64,000 nucleotides of DNA from Pseudomonadota bacterium (lineage in GTDB: Bacteria; Pseudomonadota; Gammaproteobacteria; Pseudomonadales; Oceanobacteraceae). Shown here one piece after another: positions 60,966 to 64,000 of this stretch. The DNA is taken from assembly GCA_030145845.1 (NCBI GenBank), contig JAIXHJ010000002.1, positions 62,001 to 126,000 on the forward strand, written 5' to 3'. Position 1 is the stretch's first letter. Every line of letters begins with the position of its first letter. The position numbers were made by a program, and so were the translations under genes. The notes under the pieces are model-generated. The model saw nothing but the letters and a program-made list of their open reading frames with translations, searched no databases and was not told the DNA's origin.

Positions 60966-61739
60966 TTATTCCTCTTCGAATTCGTACTCCACCATCACCG
61001 CGGCGTGATCGCCGAAGCGCAGATTGGTATCCAGCTTGGCTTCCACCACATACTGGCGGATATTCGGGGTACAGATCTGATAATCCTTACGCCAGCCATT
61101 GATATTGCGGCGGGCGCTTTCCTCATCCGGCCACCAGGTAAACTGGTTTTCACCGAAGTTGGCTTCACGGAAGGCATCGACATAACCCACCGGACCAAAC
61201 ATCTGATCAAAGAAGGCACGTTCTTCCGGCAGGAAGCCGGGCGTATTCTGGTTGTCCTGCCAGTCGGACAGATCAACGGTTTTATGGGCCGCTTCAAAGT
61301 TGCCGCAGAAAATAAACTCGCGGCGTTTGCGCCGGGTCTTGGTCAGGTGATCAAGGAAATGCTGCTGAAACGCCAGCTTGTCTTCCAGTGTGTTGTGTTC
61401 ATCGACCGGGGGGAACAGTACGGAACCAACGCTGACGTGTTCAAAATCTGCCTGAATAAAACGGCCCTGAATATCACACTGGGGAAATGCCAGACCGGTC
61501 ATGATGGCTTTCGGGACTTCACGGGTCAGGATCGCAACGCCGGAATAATGGTCGGCTTCGGCATCGAAGAAATAGGCATTGAAGCCATCCGGATAAACGA
61601 CGGAATCCGGCAGCTGATATTCTTTGGCCTTCAGATTCTGGATGGCGACCACATCGGCTCCGGCGCTCTGCAGCCAGGTATACAGCCCCTTTTCTACCGC
61701 TTGTTTCAGGCCGTCGACGTGTAAACTGATAATCCTCAT
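60966..61739 (-). CDS. crc: Catabolite repression control protein Crc
   Basis: Crc is a co-repressor that works with Hfq on A-rich mRNA targets. The 257-aa protein has the exonuclease III fold but the nuclease residues are changed: the usual GDWN is GNFE (in IFCGNFEAAHK) and the glutamate of LQE is QN (VVAIQNLKA). TRRKRREFIFCGNF and NTPGFLPEERAFFDQMFG strongly match Pseudomonas Crc. The start at 61739 (MRIISLHVDGL) is preferred; upstream frame lacks homology. It is divergent from pyrE, as in Pseudomonas. Confidence 0.93.
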   Translation of the reverse strand: MRIISLHVDGLKQAVEKGLYTWLQSAGADVVAIQNLKAKEYQLPDSVVYPDGFNAYFFDAEADHYSGVAILTREVPKAIMTGLAFPQCDIQGRFIQADFEHVSVGSVLFPPVDEHNTLEDKLAFQQHFLDHLTKTRRKRREFIFCGNFEAAHKTVDLSDWQDNQNTPGFLPEERAFFDQMFGPVGYVDAFREANFGENQFTWWPDEESARRNINGWRKDYQICTPNIRQYVVEAKLDTNLRFGDHAAVMVEYEFEEE

Positions 61740-61880
61740 ACGTGGTTCCCAACTGGTGAAGCGTGTATCATACCGCATCCTCAGGAAAGCGGGTAAATCT
61801 GGCGCGGAAGGCCGGCATTTTACTGCCGGACACTGTCTCAGTATAGAACACCCCGATCAGACCATTCAGTCAGGTATCGT

Positions 61881-62528
61881 ATGCAGGCCTATCAGAAAGA
61901 ATTTATTGAGTTCGCTATTGCACAGGGCGTTCTGAAGTTCGGCGAGTTTACTCTCAAATCCGGGCGTGTCAGCCCTTATTTTTTCAATGCCGGTTTATTT
62001 AACTCCGGCCGGGCGCTGGCCCGTCTGGGCCGTTTCTATGCGGCGGCGCTGGAAGACTCCGCTATTGAGTACGATGTTGTTTTTGGTCCGGCCTATAAGG
62101 GTATTCCGCTGGCAGCATCACTGTCGGTGGCGCTTGCTGACCATTATGACAAAGACATGCCGTATGTGTTCAACCGTAAGGAAGCCAAAACGCATGGTGA
62201 GGGTGGTAATCTGGTTGGTGCGCCGCTGCAGGGCCGGGTGCTGATTGTGGACGATGTGATTACCGCCGGCACGGCGATCCGTGAAGTCATGACTATGATT
62301 AATAATGCTGATGGTGCGCTGCCGGCGGCAGCGCTGATTGCCCTCGACCGGCAGGAAAAAGGTCAGGGTGAATTATCTGCCATTCAGGAAGTCGAACGTG
62401 ACTTCGGAATGAAAGTTATCAGTATCGTTGGTCTGAATCAGGTACTGGATTATGTGTCCGGGCAGGATGCGCTGAAGCAGTACGCAGATGCCATCGGTGC
62501 TTACCGGGATCAATACGGGGTGTCGTAA
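61881..62528 (+). CDS. pyrE: Orotate phosphoribosyltransferase
   Basis: PyrE forms orotidine 5'-phosphate in pyrimidine synthesis. The 215-aa protein has [19 protein letters not shown], the flexible loop [12 protein letters not shown] and the PRPP-binding signature [16 protein letters not shown] (about 121-136). It is full length. The next gene starts 1 nt after its stop. Confidence 0.96.
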   Translation: MQAYQKEFIEFAIAQGVLKFGEFTLKSGRVSPYFFNAGLFNSGRALARLGRFYAAALEDSAIEYDVVFGPAYKGIPLAASLSVALADHYDKDMPYVFNRKEAKTHGEGGNLVGAPLQGRVLIVDDVITAGTAIREVMTMINNADGALPAAALIALDRQEKGQGELSAIQEVERDFGMKVISIVGLNQVLDYVSGQDALKQYADAIGAYRDQYGVS

Positions 62529-62529
62529 T

Positions 62530-63201
62530 ATGAAAGCTGTGGTGGGACTGTTTGTTGTTGCCGGACTGATCTGTGCCGCCGGTCCCAGCTATGCTGCCAA
62601 AAAGATGTACCGCTTCGAGGTCGATGGTCAGGTTATTATCAAAGACTATGTGCCGGCGGAATATGTACATCTTGGCTACGATATCCTCAATCATCAGGGC
62701 ATGGTGATCGGTCACGTTGACCGGGCACCGACGGCGGAAGAGCTGGCCAGAAAAAAAGCCGCCGAGGCTGCCAGACAGGCGCGTAAAGACGCCATCGAAC
62801 AACAGAAACAGGCCGACATGAATCTGCTGCGTCTGTATGCCGCGCCGGAAGATGTGGAGCGTGCCCGCCAGCGCAAAGCCGACGAAGTCGATTCTTATAT
62901 TCAGCTGCAACGCCGCCGCATCGCCGACCTGCAGGCCAAGCTGGAAAAATCCCAGGGGCAGGCTGCCAACATCGAACGTCGTGGCCGCGATGTGCCGGCG
63001 GATATGCGCCTGGAAATCGTTGAGCTGCAGAATGCCATCCGCGATTCAGAAAAGAACATTGATGACCGTCAGCAGGAAATAATCACCGCCACCCGTGAAT
63101 TTGCAGATCAGTATGAACGGGTGCGGATACTGCAGGTGTACCCGCCCGGTACCCTTGACGCTGATGTCGATCTTGATAAAGTCGATCAGGCATTTGAGTA
63201 A
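62530..63201 (+). CDS. Exported coiled-coil protein, DUF4124-like
   Basis: A signal peptide (residues 1-22, LFVVAGLICAAGPSYAA) precedes a DUF4124-like segment (KMYRFEVDGQVIIKDYVP, about 24-45) and a long charged coiled coil (about 75-200). It is predicted periplasmic. Cell-envelope function is likely but unknown. It is coupled to pyrE (1-nt gap) and ends before a terminator. Confidence 0.75.
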   Translation: MKAVVGLFVVAGLICAAGPSYAAKKMYRFEVDGQVIIKDYVPAEYVHLGYDILNHQGMVIGHVDRAPTAEELARKKAAEAARQARKDAIEQQKQADMNLLRLYAAPEDVERARQRKADEVDSYIQLQRRRIADLQAKLEKSQGQAANIERRGRDVPADMRLEIVELQNAIRDSEKNIDDRQQEIITATREFADQYERVRILQVYPPGTLDADVDLDKVDQAFE

Positions 63202-63210
63202 GCATTCTGT

Positions 63211-63242
63211 AAAAAGCCGGCAAACCTCTGCCGGCTTTTTTA
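63211..63242 (+). terminator. Rho-independent terminator after the DUF4124-like gene
   Basis: AAAAAGCCGGC (63211-63221) and GCCGGCTTTTT (63230-63240) form an 11-bp stem with an 8-nt loop, with a T-rich 3' side. Confidence 0.9.
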
Positions 63243-63513
63243 TGTCGCCGGTTAATCACCCGAAAGGGTGAAGTCTGAACCCTGTACCGGTGACAGAATC
63301 GGCGCAGATGCCACCGGAAATGTCTTTCTGCTCTGCCTGCTTTTCTGTCGTTGCAGTCTGTGCTGTTTTCTTTGGTGGTATTTCTGCTTGTTAGGGATTG
63401 GCTGAATAACCCGGTGTGGGCATTGTGCGGAGTGAATCAGGGACTCCCCGATCATTCCCGTGCGTGGTTATTGTTGCCTGTTGCATAGCCTATACCTGAG
63501 GACAGGGCCCCGA
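63243..63513 (+). other. Untranslated region with possible structured leader
   Basis: No gene is seen between the terminator and the GTG at 63514. A GNRA-capped hairpin CACCC-gaaa-GGGTG (63258-63271) is enclosed by GCCGGT (about 63246) and ACCGGT (63286-63291), and a further CACCGG copy follows. This could be a small structured RNA or a chance fold. It does not match a riboswitch I can name. Confidence 0.3.
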
Positions 63514-64000
63514 GTGAATCTGGTACAGAAATTCAGCTATAAAAACCATCCGCTGGTGACCCGTATCCAGTGGGAACGCCATCATCTGTTCACTCAGGAA
63601 GTCGGGCCGAGAATGGTGGCTTCGGCGATCGTCGCCGCAGTGCTGGGGCTGTTGTTTGTTGACCGTGTCAGCCGGGGGGAACTGCTGCTGTGGTTTGGCG
63701 GCACCTTGTTTGTGGCACTGAATTCCTGGTATCTGCTGCGCCGCAGCGGACAGGTTGCTGCACCACAGTCATCCTCGCGCAATCTTGATTATGTTAACCG
63801 CTGGCACTGGAAGAATTTATATCTGGCCCTGATCTGGGGGATTCTGTGGGGCGCTGTGCCCTTTATTTTCCTGCAGGGGGCGAGTGATATTCAGGTCTTG
63901 TCCGTGCTGATGCTGGTGGTGGTGATGTGTTCCATTCCATCCGTCACCATGGGTTGCTATCCGGATATTTATATCACCTTTCTGACGCCGGTATTTTTCA
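63514..64000 (+). CDS. Membrane protein, 5' part only (sensor-like)
   Basis: A GTG at 63514 opens a frame that continues to the right edge (162 codons seen). It has hydrophobic segments at about residues 35-50 (VASAIVAAVLGLLF), 57-73, 100-121 (NLYLALIWGILWGAVPFIF) and 126-150 (VLSVLMLVVVMCSIPSVTMG). An N-terminal multi-helix region of this kind precedes GGDEF or histidine-kinase domains in many sensors, but the output domain lies outside the window. Start is uncertain. Confidence 0.65.
   Translation, partial: MNLVQKFSYKNHPLVTRIQWERHHLFTQEVGPRMVASAIVAAVLGLLFVDRVSRGELLLWFGGTLFVALNSWYLLRRSGQVAAPQSSSRNLDYVNRWHWKNLYLALIWGILWGAVPFIFLQGASDIQVLSVLMLVVVMCSIPSVTMGCYPDIYITFLTPVFF

Noticed and set aside
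63246..63320. Cyclic-di-GMP or TPP riboswitch
   Set aside because: The conserved core sequences of those riboswitches are not present; only a GNRA hairpin and loose stems are seen.

Overview
The window is a chromosomal segment of a gammaproteobacterium, most likely a marine Oceanospirillales/Pseudomonadales relative. The backbone order phoR-phoB-ubiA-ubiC-rubA-rubB-hup ... recG-oxyR-ridA-spoT-rpoZ-gmk-yicC-rph-crc-pyrE matches the arrangement known from Pseudomonas, and crc itself is typical of that branch. The genus assignment is inference.

Bases 1-30.97 kb are backbone: a first phoBR pair (phoR cut by the window edge), a tRNA-Thr(TGT), small membrane proteins, trmH, cysZ, a CheY-PilZ-like regulator, a second phoBR pair with a clear Pho box, ubiA/ubiC, rubredoxin and its reductase, HU, a dicarboxylate/amino-acid symporter, an HDOD protein, an iron-uptake cluster (AraC regulator, TonB receptor and PepSY membrane protein, with Fur-box-like sites), then recG, oxyR, ridA, spoT, rpoZ, a secreted dioxygenase-like lipoprotein, gmk and a YdhR-like monooxygenase. 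Bases 59.2-64 kb resume the backbone with yicC, rph, crc, pyrE, a DUF4124-like protein and the start of a membrane protein.

Between them (30,982-59,240) a 28-kb integrative element sits at the 3' end of yicC. It is bounded by a 23-bp direct repeat (21/23 identical) and has a P4-type tyrosine integrase beside the yicC end. Clusters of a TACTACCCA-type motif lie inside both ends. An AlpA / DUF927 / second AlpA-like module and a possible MobI-like protein suggest a mobilizable satellite or island. The left arm holds plus-strand genes of mostly unknown function: a lipoprotein, an overlapping partner, small membrane proteins, a serine recombinase and a DUF7673-like protein.

The main cargo is a complete type 1 BREX anti-phage operon on the minus strand: an excisionase-type HTH, brxA, brxB, brxC, pglX, pglZ and brxL. 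Three extra genes are embedded: an AlbA_2/Schlafen-type regulator between brxC and pglX, and a PHP-SMC (TrlF-like) ATPase plus a DUF262/DUF1524 (GmrSD/BrxU-like) nuclease between pglX and pglZ. The latter two are visibly AT-richer than the core brx genes. The target-recognition part of pglX is also strikingly AT-rich, as if it had been exchanged. A previously overlooked 52-codon ORF with a strong ribosome-binding site ends the operon downstream of brxL. Repeat elements at the pglX promoter and at the brxC/regulator junction suggest internal regulation.

Work limits: all functions are from reading motifs by eye; no database search or alignment was run.
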